Assembly (NCBI GenBank): GCA_951813575.1 | Contig: OX638375.1 | Coordinates: 1,689,042 to 1,753,041 of the forward strand | Direction of reading: 5' to 3' | From: Candidatus Binatia bacterium | GTDB taxonomy: Bacteria; Desulfobacterota; Binatia; UBA9968; JAJDTQ01 | DNA length: 64,000 nucleotides | Part shown: in pieces, positions 36,201 to 43,008 of the stretch | Layout of the letters: every line of letters begins with the position of its first letter | Numbering within the stretch: position 1 is the stretch's first letter | Notes under the pieces: model-generated | Told to the model about the DNA's origin: nothing | The model's database searches: none | The model's input: only the letters and a program-made list of their open reading frames with translations | Translations under genes and position numbers: made by a program

Positions 36201-37682
36201 AACCGGTCGCTCGTTCCGGCACTCGAGGAACAGCTGCGCCGGGCGGAGGAGGCGCTTACCGAGGCAGACGCAGCGGTCGAGGCCGCCGAGCAGGCATTCG
36301 AAAGCGCCACAGCCAACTGGCAGGACGCCGATGGTCGCCGCCGGGCGGCCGTCGAACAACTTCGGGCTGCGGAGCGGCGCTTCAGGGAGATGGAGATTGC
36401 CGATCCCACCGAAGCCGCAGTCGTGACCGCGCATGAGGAGATGCAGCGATTGAAGGAGGAGGCGACGGCGCTCGCTGCGGAACTCACTGAGCTGAACACC
36501 ACCAAGGGGCGTCGCGAGGCCGAGCAGGCGCAAGCAGCTCGCGAGTGCGGGGAGGCCGAAGAGAAGGTCGCCGTCGAGCGCCGCGAGGCTGAGCCGGCTC
36601 TTGATCGCTGGGAGCGGCTGAGAGCGGCTGTAGCGGAGCGGAATCTGCTCGCCAGCGTCGTTACCTCCGGAACCAGCGACGTCAGCGGGATCCGCGGGCA
36701 CGTTAATCTCGTGCAGGAGGCACACAAACAGAGGGCGGTGCTCGTGGAGCGGATACGAGCCGCTCACGGGGCGCTGGATCTGCTTGCCAAGGTCGACAAG
36801 AACGCTGCGAGCACCGACGTCGGGTTTGCCGACGTCTACCTCGAGCTCTGGCTCGCGGTGCGCGATTGGCTGCGCCGTCGGCTGCCGGCGCAGGTGGCAG
36901 AAGTGGACGACCCGCGAGAAGCGCTGCTGCGATTGCGCGATCAACTGACTGGGCTCGAAGAGCGCCTTGCGCGACAGGAGGACGATCTGCGTGGCGCCAG
37001 CGAGGATGTGGCCCGCGGCATTGACGTTCAAATCCGCAAGGCACGCGGCCAGGTCAGTCGCCTCAACCAGAACCTGGGGGGAGTCAGCTTCGGCAGCATC
37101 GAAGGGATTCGGGTAAAGGTTCAGTCGGTGGAGCGCATGGAGCAGGTGCTTCGGGCGCTGCGCGAAGGTGCCGTGCAGGGACTTCTGTTTCAGGAAAACC
37201 TCCCCATCGAGGAAGCCCTGGACGAGATCTTTCGGCGCTACGGTGGCGGGCGCTCGGGTGGCCAGCGATTACTGGATTACCGTGAATACGTCCACCTGCA
37301 GGTGGAGGTCCGCCGTACGGCAGGCTCTGATTGGGAGGTTGCAAATCCCACCCGTCTCTCCACCGGCGAGGCGATCGGCGTTGGCGCTGCCCTGATGATG
37401 GTAGTGCTCACCGAGTGGGAACGGGATGCAAACCTGCTGCGCGGTAAGCGAGCACACGGTTCGCTCCGCTTTTTGTTTCTCGACGAGGCTAACCGCCTTT
37501 CCCACGATAACCTCGGCGTTCTCTTCGACCTGTGCCAGACACTCGACCTACAACTGCTCATCGCCGCGCCAGAGGTTGCCAGGGCGGAAGGCAATACGAC
37601 CTATCGCCTGGTACGGCGCGTCGATGCAGACGGGCGCGAAGAGGTGCTCGTCAGCGGGCGAAGAACGAGGATGGATGCGTGA
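33258..37682 (+). CDS. jetC: Wadjet/MksFEBG subunit JetC, MukB-like SMC ATPase
   Basis: This 1474-residue SMC protein is of MukB size (1486) and architecture. The N-terminal head has Walker A at residues 33-40 (GANGAGKT), inside INWxGxF-like LVNWKGVFYERYL. Long coiled coils follow, with a hinge (SVEDAAVLEARLGPLVQAL) near residue 695 as in MukB. The C-terminal head has the signature LSTGEAIGVG (1367-1376) and Walker B with D1409-E1410 in FLFLDEANRL, ending in LIAAPE like MukB. No missing catalytic residue is seen. The complex hydrolyses ATP to extrude DNA loops; with JetD it would cleave plasmid DNA. ATG 33258 overlaps jetB by four bases. Confidence 0.9.
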   Translation: MSRTRAQTLVLVNWKGVFYERYLIDRHVTALEGANGAGKTTVMIAAYVVLLPDMSRLRFTNLGETGATGGDKGIWGRLGEPGRPAYSAIEFALASGQRLIAGVHLERKGEPSVEPTSFIISGLDGDVRLQDVLLLSQGDREVVPELSELRENAARFGGRMQVFGTARDYFAALFDHGVTPLRLATDEERNKLNEMLRTSMTGGISRALTSELRSFLLKEETGLADTLQRMKANLDACRRTRTEVQEAQRLEREIGGVFEAGQTMFAAAFLATRERADELRRRLAEAEEAERKAQERLAEAEDQLARVRDELGKKGARQEALAAEVNAAEDWLRRLQQALQAAEEVAQRREELSSAEADTRIAEGQRKAREEIRNQCRTTLQRCREDHKRAGAGLADLQRGLDELHRRAGAYKQVLRRKGEAERLLEGEELAIGTIAARVAENRAQLDQVDRSRRDARQRLADADEHRREHRAALEALELMAEGPVEAGAAHGIALQQLRRYRDLEALAGRLSTIAAELAEARKLASRQAEAREQAEKSGLSLSGQRSARIEITEHLEQTELERERLLDQAREAQADLADCKRTLDAARGRQKELGDREPFWRDLATRAQHLADELGCPLTSLLELQAAREIVVQQLTRVKASESELVDRRESLKSAARELLAAGGPFDSELLRLKDALGAELLAGAFEDASVEDAAVLEARLGPLVQALVVDDPATAAKQVHGRPDSLSDVWLVSRDEDVARLGAGATRESAEVTDVVVSEQRAIRVTRIPTRPRLGRKAREKRAAELRAEADELDAQIESTRVGRRRLERLAEDGEALLAGQVAWLAGDPAPELATIRRQLSEVQEQQKNHRGAMTRFQEAARQLAPRIEALRGLLGSAVLLDPPDHAQRRDDLERHHDAAQAARAENQRCREAARVVDDKLDTLRRTPLSEAEVAILETELSRLSDERDRLDAAIEAMEFVAGNAEALSWDDAPAQLEANRSLVPALEEQLRRAEEALTEADAAVEAAEQAFESATANWQDADGRRRAAVEQLRAAERRFREMEIADPTEAAVVTAHEEMQRLKEEATALAAELTELNTTKGRREAEQAQAARECGEAEEKVAVERREAEPALDRWERLRAAVAERNLLASVVTSGTSDVSGIRGHVNLVQEAHKQRAVLVERIRAAHGALDLLAKVDKNAASTDVGFADVYLELWLAVRDWLRRRLPAQVAEVDDPREALLRLRDQLTGLEERLARQEDDLRGASEDVARGIDVQIRKARGQVSRLNQNLGGVSFGSIEGIRVKVQSVERMEQVLRALREGAVQGLLFQENLPIEEALDEIFRRYGGGRSGGQRLLDYREYVHLQVEVRRTAGSDWEVANPTRLSTGEAIGVGAALMMVVLTEWERDANLLRGKRAHGSLRFLFLDEANRLSHDNLGVLFDLCQTLDLQLLIAAPEVARAEGNTTYRLVRRVDADGREEVLVSGRRTRMDA

Positions 37683-38668
37683 TCTGGGAGAATGACAACG
37701 CACGCCTGGCGTTATTGGAACTGCTCTCACGTGGCAGCCTCAAGCGCCGACGCACTCAGTTGGAGGCGTACGACGCCCTTGCTGAGCTTCCTTGGACACG
37801 GGCCACGGGTCGCCGTGACGAGATCGGCGTGGTCGAGGAGCGCAGGACGGAGCTTGCGGGCTTGATCGACCGGGTCTGGTCGGCGTGGCGCGACGTACTC
37901 GCGGACCTTGTGGCGGCGGGCCTGCCGCCAACACCCGACGGCTACGGTCGGCTGCTAGATATAGAACGCGCCGCTGCCATACCGGACCTGCCCGATCGCA
38001 TCAATCGGCGCACCGCCGCGTCGCTCACTGCACCGAACTCCAAGGCATCGATCACGGAAACAAGAAGGGGTGCGCTCGGCGGGACAGACACCTCGCATGA
38101 CGGCGCCATCAGGTTGCGACCACCGGCAGGGCTGTCGGCTCGAACGGCAAATGGAACAGTAAACCTCAGCGAGATCGCGACGGTGCTAGGTGAGGTCTCG
38201 ATACCCGAGCGGGCTTTGCTCGACGGCCTGGCCTTCGAGGGTGCGATTCGCGCCGTGCTCCTCGTTGAGAACCTGGGGGCGTGGCGTGACCTAAGCCCAC
38301 CACCGGGCTGGCTGCTGGCCCACGTGCCCGGTTGGGACACAGCTACCGTCGGTCACTTGCTCGATCGTGTCGATGACGTCCCCGTCGTGCACTTCGGTGA
38401 CCTGGATCCGAACGGGGTGCGAATCATGCTGCATCTACGCAAGCGGGCACCGAATCTGAAGTGGTTTCTTCCCGAGTTCTGGTTCGAGCTTGTGGACGTT
38501 TGTGGACTCCAAACCACATGGCCCCAGGACCTCGATCTCGACTTTGCCCCGACGCCGGTTCGTGCGCTTGCTGCTCGTGGTCTATGGCTTGAGCAGGAGC
38601 GCATAGTCTTCGATCCTCGCATGGCCGATGCGTTTGAAGCGGTTTTGGCCGCCGAGACACCCGGCTAA
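37679..38668 (+). CDS. jetD: Wadjet/MksG subunit JetD, TOPRIM-domain nuclease
   Basis: The 329-residue protein starts at GTG 37679, overlapping the jetC stop by four bases, with AGGA upstream. The N-terminal half is helical and winged-helix-like. The C-terminal TOPRIM domain has the catalytic Glu197 in LLVENLGAW and the D-x-D pair D241 and D243 in HFGDLDPNGVRI, the pattern of JetD/MksG and topoisomerase VI-A. JetD nicks or cuts DNA loaded by the JetABC motor. All acids look intact, so the operon is predicted active. The gene ends 92 nt before the tmRNA 3' end, and a strong hairpin follows. Confidence 0.9.
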   Translation: MIWENDNARLALLELLSRGSLKRRRTQLEAYDALAELPWTRATGRRDEIGVVEERRTELAGLIDRVWSAWRDVLADLVAAGLPPTPDGYGRLLDIERAAAIPDLPDRINRRTAASLTAPNSKASITETRRGALGGTDTSHDGAIRLRPPAGLSARTANGTVNLSEIATVLGEVSIPERALLDGLAFEGAIRAVLLVENLGAWRDLSPPPGWLLAHVPGWDTATVGHLLDRVDDVPVVHFGDLDPNGVRIMLHLRKRAPNLKWFLPEFWFELVDVCGLQTTWPQDLDLDFAPTPVRALAARGLWLEQERIVFDPRMADAFEAVLAAETPG

Positions 38669-38695
38669 TTAGCTAAACGTATTTGCTTGATTTAG

Positions 38696-38724
38696 ATAAG
38701 AAAAAAGCGCCACTAAGGGCGCTT
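38696..38724 (-). terminator. Rho-independent terminator after ssrA
   Basis: On the minus strand AAGCGCC, a short loop, and GGCGCTT (38705-38724) are followed by a T-run at 38706-38701 and on to TTCTT. It lies downstream of the tmRNA 3' end. The same palindrome on the plus strand could terminate the jet operon after jetD but lacks a good T-run. Confidence 0.75.
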
Positions 38725-38730
38725 CCTCTT

Positions 38731-38754
38731 GAGTTTTCAGGGGCTTGAAAACTC
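38731..38754. repeat. 9-bp perfect hairpin between ssrA and its terminator
   Basis: GAGTTTTCA (38731-38739) and TGAAAACTC (38746-38754) form a perfect stem with a GGGGCT loop. It sits in the ssrA 3' trailer, six bases from the mature CCA end and upstream of the terminator on the minus strand. It may assist 3' processing or mark an island boundary. Confidence 0.6.
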
Positions 38755-38759
38755 GGTGA

Positions 38760-39109
38760 TGGTGGAGGCGGGGGGAATCGAACCCCCGTCCGAAGGCTTT
38801 CCGCCAGAAGTGACTACATGCTTAGTCGCCGTTTGAGTCTCGCCGCTCAAGCCCCCGACGACAGGGTCTGGCGCGGCCAGCCGGTTTGGATCTCGACCTC
38901 AACCCCTCCGGCAGGAGAATCGGTCCATCCCGCTGAATGACGCCTTGTCCGACCCCGCGGGAGAAGGCCGGCAAGACGCTGGCTGTCTAAGCAGCCAGGG
39001 CGTATTCGTTATTGTCTGCAGTTACTTGCAGTCCTGCTTTTTTAACGGGGCAGCAGGACCCCGGCATGCCACTTTGACTTCCCACCCCCGTCGAACCCAT
39101 ATCGCCCCC
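38760..39109 (-). ncRNA. ssrA: Transfer-messenger RNA (tmRNA), one-piece
   Basis: The RNA is 350 nt. Its 5' end GGGGGCG (39109-39103) pairs with CGCCTCC before the encoded ACCA at the 3' end (38760). The T-arm GGTTCGATTCCCCC is present, as are the 5' tmRNA block ATATGGGTTCGACGGGGG and the terminal CCA. The tag reading frame starts at GCA after AAGTAACT and reads ADNNEYALAA, then TAG. It rescues stalled ribosomes with SmpB, encoded immediately upstream on the same strand. The 3' end faces the jet operon, and tmRNA 3' ends are common integration sites for genomic islands. Confidence 0.95.
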
Positions 39110-39133
39110 AATAGATGAGCCCGGTCCGGCCGG

Positions 39134-39607
39134 TCAACTTCTGCGGCTCTTCATGGAGCGTTCCATCTCCCGCCGGACCATCTTTTCCTTGACCGTGGCG
39201 CGCTTGTCGTAGAGCTTCTTGCCGCGGGCCAGCCCAAGCTCCACCTTGGCGCGCCCATCCTTGAAGTATAGCTTCAATGGAATCAGGGTCAAGCCGCGTT
39301 CCTTGACTTTTCCCATAAGCCTCGAAATCTCGCGCTTGTGGAGCAGCAGCTTCCGCGGCCGGGTGGGTTCGTGGTTGAACATGTTGGCCGCGGGATACGG
39401 ACTGATGTGCGAGTTGACCAGCACCACCTGGCCCTTGTCGACACGCGCGTAGCTGTCGGCCAGATTCGCGCGCCCGTCCCGCAGCGACTTGACCTCGCTG
39501 CCCAGCAGCACCATGCCGGCCTCGAAGGACTCGTCGATGAAGTACTCCCGGCGCGCCCGCCGGTTGACGGTGACGGTCTTCTGGGCTGTTTCCTTGGTTG
39601 AGGCCAT
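39134..39607 (-). CDS. smpB: SsrA-binding protein SmpB
   Basis: The 157-residue SmpB begins MASTKETAQKTVTVNRRARR. The oligonucleotide-binding beta-barrel includes YFIDESFEAGMVLLGSEVKS and RPRKLLLHKREI, and the basic tail (LARGKKLYDKRATVKEKMVR) enters the ribosomal mRNA channel. It binds tmRNA and delivers it to stalled ribosomes. The gene lies 24 nt upstream of ssrA on the same strand, a common arrangement that couples the two partners. Confidence 0.97.
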   Translation of the reverse strand: MASTKETAQKTVTVNRRARREYFIDESFEAGMVLLGSEVKSLRDGRANLADSYARVDKGQVVLVNSHISPYPAANMFNHEPTRPRKLLLHKREISRLMGKVKERGLTLIPLKLYFKDGRAKVELGLARGKKLYDKRATVKEKMVRREMERSMKSRRS

Positions 39608-39659
39608 GGGACGGTATCCGTTTCCTTGCGTGCTGGAGCCGGGGAGCGCGGCGTCCCGC

Positions 39660-40523
39660 TTACGGTTCGTCGTCTCCCAGGATCCGATTGTCGATCAGGC
39701 GGGCGTTGCCCACCCATGCGCACAGAGCCAGCAGTGTCGGACCGTCGACCTCTTCCACCGGGTGCAATTCCCTGGGGTCGCACAGGTCCGCGTACTCGAG
39801 CCGCGCCAGCGGCTGTCGGGAAATCTCATCCACGACGACCTCCCGTATCCTTCGGGCCGCGGTTTCGCCGCCGCGCACCAGCGCCTCCGCCTTGCCCAAG
39901 GCGCTTTGAAGGCACCGCGCCGCCTCGCGTTCGGCCGGCCCGAGGTAGCGGTTGCGCGAGCTCATGGCTACACCGTCGGGCTCCCGCACGGTGGGGCACT
40001 CGATGATGTCCACGTCCACGTTCAGGTCCTCGGTCATCCGCCGGATCACCCGGACCTGCTGATAGTCCTTGAGCCCGAACAGGGCCACGTGGGGGCGTAC
40101 GATATTGAAGAGCTTCAGCACCACCGTGGCCACGCCGCGAAAATGGCCCGGACGGTGGGCTCCGCACAGCGGGCGGCTCACCTCCTCTACGTCCACATAG
40201 GTCTGATACCCGGCGGGGTAGATGTCTTCGGCAGCGGGGTTGAACAGCAGGTCCACCCGTTCCTCGGTCAGCAACCGGACGTCCCGCTCCAGGTCCCGCG
40301 GGTAACTGTCGAAGTCCTCGGACGGAGCGAACTGGGCGGGATTGGCGAAGATGGACACCACCCGGCAATCGCCGTGCTTCCCGGCCTCCCGCACGAGGCT
40401 CAGATGGCCTTCATGCAGGAACCCCATGGTGGGCACCAGCACGATGCGTTTCCCCTCGCGACGGGCATGGTCGCTCCATGCCTGCATCTCCCGGATGCCG
40501 CGGATGCTGGGTAACGCCGCCAT
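39660..40523 (-). CDS. panC: Pantothenate synthetase PanC
   Basis: This 287-residue enzyme begins MAALPSIRGIREMQAWSDHA. The ATP-binding HxGH-type motif is in PTMGFLHEGHLSLVREA, with YQQVRVIRRMTEDLN and SSRNRYLGPAER as family signatures. It condenses pantoate and beta-alanine with ATP. ATG 40523 is used; a GTG three bases upstream is an alternative. It lies 38 nt downstream of panB and is expected in the same transcript. Confidence 0.95.
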   Translation of the reverse strand: MAALPSIRGIREMQAWSDHARREGKRIVLVPTMGFLHEGHLSLVREAGKHGDCRVVSIFANPAQFAPSEDFDSYPRDLERDVRLLTEERVDLLFNPAAEDIYPAGYQTYVDVEEVSRPLCGAHRPGHFRGVATVVLKLFNIVRPHVALFGLKDYQQVRVIRRMTEDLNVDVDIIECPTVREPDGVAMSSRNRYLGPAEREAARCLQSALGKAEALVRGGETAARRIREVVVDEISRQPLARLEYADLCDPRELHPVEEVDGPTLLALCAWVGNARLIDNRILGDDEP

Positions 40524-40561
40524 CACCGAGATTCAATACGGTGGAAACGCCCGGGCCGGCG

Positions 40562-41365
40562 TCAGTGGAAGGTGTGCTCCTCCGCCGGGAACGCCTCCGT
40601 CCGCACCTCTTCCATGTAGCTCCGCACCGCTCCGCCGATGGTGTCCTTGAGGTTGGCGTATTGCTTGACGAATTTGGGCGTGAAGTCGTCGAACAGGCCC
40701 AGCATGTCGTGGACCACCAGGATCTGCCCGTCGCAATGCATGCCGGCGCCGATGCCGATGGTGGGAATGGACAGGCGCTGCGTGATCTCCCTGGCCAGTT
40801 GCACCGGGATGCCCTCCAGCACCACCGCGAAGGCTCCCGCCTGCTCCACCGCCATGGCGTCGTCGAGTATGGCGCGCGCGTCGGCCTCGCCGCGCCCCTG
40901 GATCCGGTAGCCGCCGAACTGATGCACCGACTGGGGGGTGAGCCCCACATGGCCCATGACCGGCACGCCCATCTTCACCAGCGCCTCGATGGTGGCGGCC
41001 TGGGTGACGCCGCCTTCCAGCTTGACGGACTCCGCGCCCCCTTCCTGGACGAGCCTGCCGGCGTTGCGCTTGGCTTCGTCCACCCCGAGCTGGAAAGTCA
41101 TGAACGGCATGTCCGACACCACCAGGGCGCGCCGCCGGCCCCGGATCACCGCCCGGGTGTGGTAGATGACGTCGTCCACGGTGACCGGCAGCGTGCTGTC
41201 GTGTCCCTGGACCACGGAGCCCAGCGAATCACCCACCAGCATGAGATCGATGCCGGCCTCGTCCAGAATGCGGGCGAAACAGTAGTCATAGGCCGTGAGG
41301 CAAACGATCTTCTCGCCTTTTTCCTTCATGCCCCGGACTTCCGGCACCGTCATCTTCCGTCCCAT
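40562..41365 (-). CDS. panB: 3-methyl-2-oxobutanoate hydroxymethyltransferase PanB
   Basis: The 267-residue enzyme begins [20 protein letters not shown]. Family signatures [38 protein letters not shown] and [14 protein letters not shown] include the Mg2+-binding Asp residues and the pterin/substrate pocket. It transfers a hydroxymethyl group from methylene-THF to ketoisovalerate. ATG 41365 has GAGGAGGG seven bases upstream and is preferred to the frame starting 21 bases earlier. A transcription terminator ends only about 30 nt before this start, suggesting control by attenuation. Confidence 0.95.
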   Translation of the reverse strand: MGRKMTVPEVRGMKEKGEKIVCLTAYDYCFARILDEAGIDLMLVGDSLGSVVQGHDSTLPVTVDDVIYHTRAVIRGRRRALVVSDMPFMTFQLGVDEAKRNAGRLVQEGGAESVKLEGGVTQAATIEALVKMGVPVMGHVGLTPQSVHQFGGYRIQGRGEADARAILDDAMAVEQAGAFAVVLEGIPVQLAREITQRLSIPTIGIGAGMHCDGQILVVHDMLGLFDDFTPKFVKQYANLKDTIGGAVRSYMEEVRTEAFPAEEHTFH

Positions 41366-41394
41366 TCGGCAACCCTCCTCGAGCAAAGCCCCAA

Positions 41395-41590
41395 CAAAAA
41401 AAGCCTCCCGGACCGATCCGGAAGGCCATCCCGCTACCGTTGGAGACGATAGGCGCCAGAATGTCTCATCCGTCTCGGTCCGGCTCTCCCGGATCCAAGC
41501 GGGAAATCACTTCTTTCCTGCGTCTTTCCGGTTCTCCATGCGTGGAGTCGGCCGGCTCAGCCTGGCCGCTCCGGAGCTTTCCGGAAAGAT
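41395..41590 (-). ncRNA. Candidate structured leader or small RNA upstream of panB
   Basis: A transcript of about 190 nt is bounded by a good promoter and an intrinsic terminator, with no ORF inside. Its first bases, CCGGAAAGC (41584-41576), can pair with GGCCTTCCGG (41427-41418), which is also the 5' arm of the terminator. The two folds are mutually exclusive, as in riboswitches and attenuators. The terminator stops about 30 nt before panB. I do not recognise a known riboswitch consensus; a 6S-like RNA is another possibility. The function is unknown. Confidence 0.4.
41396..41427 (-). terminator. Intrinsic terminator/attenuator before panB
   Basis: On the minus strand GCCTTCCGG, loop ATCGGT, CCGGGAGGC is followed by seven T residues (41402-41396). 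The stem has eight to nine pairs with one mismatch. It lies downstream of the glutamate-cysteine ligase gene and its downstream promoter, and just upstream of the panB Shine-Dalgarno. It would stop most transcripts unless refolded. Confidence 0.8.
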
Positions 41591-41597
41591 GAACCGC

Positions 41598-41626
41598 ATA
41601 CTAGCGCGAAGCGGGCCGAAAGTCCA
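41598..41626 (-). promoter_or_regulatory. Sigma70-type promoter for the panB leader
   Basis: On the minus strand TGGACT (41626-41621) and TAGTAT (41603-41598) are separated by exactly 17 bp, with an expected start near A41590. It overlaps the end of the preceding coding sequence only slightly. This gives the panB leader RNA its own transcription start. Confidence 0.6.
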
Positions 41627-41629
41627 GCC

Positions 41630-42973
41630 TCACGGCAACTTGTAGGAGCTGTCCTCGATGAGCGCCCGGAGGTCCTGGCGGAACTCGCCGCGCCACTTGG
41701 AGAGCACGAGGTCGGCGGGACACAGCCCCTGGTGGACCAGGTCGCGCAACGGCTTCAGGTGGATGGTCTCGTCCTCGCCGCGCTTGTTGAGCGCATGTTG
41801 GCGCGCCAGGCCTTCCCAGGCGATGTCGACCATTTCCTTCGCCAGGTCGCCAAGTGAATACCGGCGAAACCGCGCGGCCGGGCCGTTCCGATGGGAATCG
41901 TGATAAGCGGTCATCCGCTCGTCGAAGGACCACCCCTTCACCAGGTCCCACGCCGCCGCGAGGCAGTCGTTGTCATAGAAGATGCCCTTGATGAGCGCCG
42001 GCAGCGCCGGCATCAGCTCCGGTGACTGGCTGTCGGCGGAGCGGAACTCCATGTAGTGCTTCAGCCGGACCTCCGGAAACAGCGTGGTCAGATGAAGCTG
42101 CCAGTCCTCCATGGTGGCGTGGTGGCCCTGATGGCCTCGCTCCAGAAAGCGGCGGAACGGGATCCCGGTCATGTCCACGTAGTTCCCTTCCCGGGAGATG
42201 AGGTACATGGGCACATCGAGGGCGTACTCCACGTAGTGGTGGAAGGTGGCGTCGGGGGAGAAGCAGAATTCCAGCAGGCCGCACCGGTCCGGATCGGTGC
42301 GGGTCCAGATGTGGCCCCGGTAGCTCTTGAAGCCGTTGGGCCTTCCGTCCGAGATGGGGGAGTTGGCGAAGGCCGCACCGATGATCGGCGCCAGGCCCAT
42401 GGCCGTCCGAAGCTTGGCCATGGCGTCCCTTTCGTCACCGTAGTCGATGTTTGCCTGCACCGTGGCGGTCTGTTTCATCATGCGGTGGCCCAGGGTCCCC
42501 ACCTTGGCCATGTACGGCCCCATGATGCGATAGCGCCGCTTGGGCAGCCACTCGATCTCGTCCACGCGGCTGAAGGGCTGTATCCCCAGCCCGAGGAATA
42601 CCACGTCGAACCGGCCGGCAACGTCGATGAGCTCGCGGATGTGCTGGGAGAACTCGACGTTGCTGCAGTGAATGTCGTCGCAGGGTTCACCGCTCAGCTC
42701 GATCTGGCCGCCGGGCTCCAGCGTGACCGCGTGGTTGCCCCGTTTCAGGCCGATGAGGAACCCCTCTTCCTCTTGCGGCTCCCAGCCGTAGTCGCTCACC
42801 AGGCCTTCGAGAATGACCCGGACGCCGCGCGGCCCGGAATACGACAGTGCCTTGGCCGTGTCCCGCTCGATGCCGACCTTCTCGTACTCGGTGCCCACGC
42901 GCCACTGCTCACGAGGCTTTCCGGCGTCGTGGAAGAAGGCCTCGAGTTCGTCTTGTCGCTCGATCACGGCCAT
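41630..42973 (-). CDS. Glutamate-cysteine ligase, plant-type (GCS2 family)
   Basis: The 447-residue ligase begins MAVIERQDELEAFFHDAGKP. GTEYEKVGIERDT supplies the Glu residues for Mg-ATP, and TLEPGGQIELSGEP, MMKQTATVQANIDYGDERD and RTDPDRCGLLEF are family landmarks of plant/alphaproteobacterial GCLs (EgtA-related). It makes gamma-glutamylcysteine, the first step of glutathione or ergothioneine precursor synthesis. No gshB lies adjacent. ATG 42973 is chosen; the long open frame upstream is from the mtnA region. It follows mtnA by 35 nt on the same strand. Confidence 0.9.
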   Translation of the reverse strand: MAVIERQDELEAFFHDAGKPREQWRVGTEYEKVGIERDTAKALSYSGPRGVRVILEGLVSDYGWEPQEEEGFLIGLKRGNHAVTLEPGGQIELSGEPCDDIHCSNVEFSQHIRELIDVAGRFDVVFLGLGIQPFSRVDEIEWLPKRRYRIMGPYMAKVGTLGHRMMKQTATVQANIDYGDERDAMAKLRTAMGLAPIIGAAFANSPISDGRPNGFKSYRGHIWTRTDPDRCGLLEFCFSPDATFHHYVEYALDVPMYLISREGNYVDMTGIPFRRFLERGHQGHHATMEDWQLHLTTLFPEVRLKHYMEFRSADSQSPELMPALPALIKGIFYDNDCLAAAWDLVKGWSFDERMTAYHDSHRNGPAARFRRYSLGDLAKEMVDIAWEGLARQHALNKRGEDETIHLKPLRDLVHQGLCPADLVLSKWRGEFRQDLRALIEDSSYKLP

Positions 42974-43008
42974 GGATGGGATTCTCGGGAACGCCGGCGG
43001 GTGCGCGG

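Noticed and set aside
41395..41590. Firm call of 6S RNA or a known riboswitch upstream of panB
   Set aside because: Short blocks such as GCCAGG-CTGAGCC and GACGCA recall 6S and c-di-GMP motifs, but the rest does not fit. I kept it as an unclassified leader.
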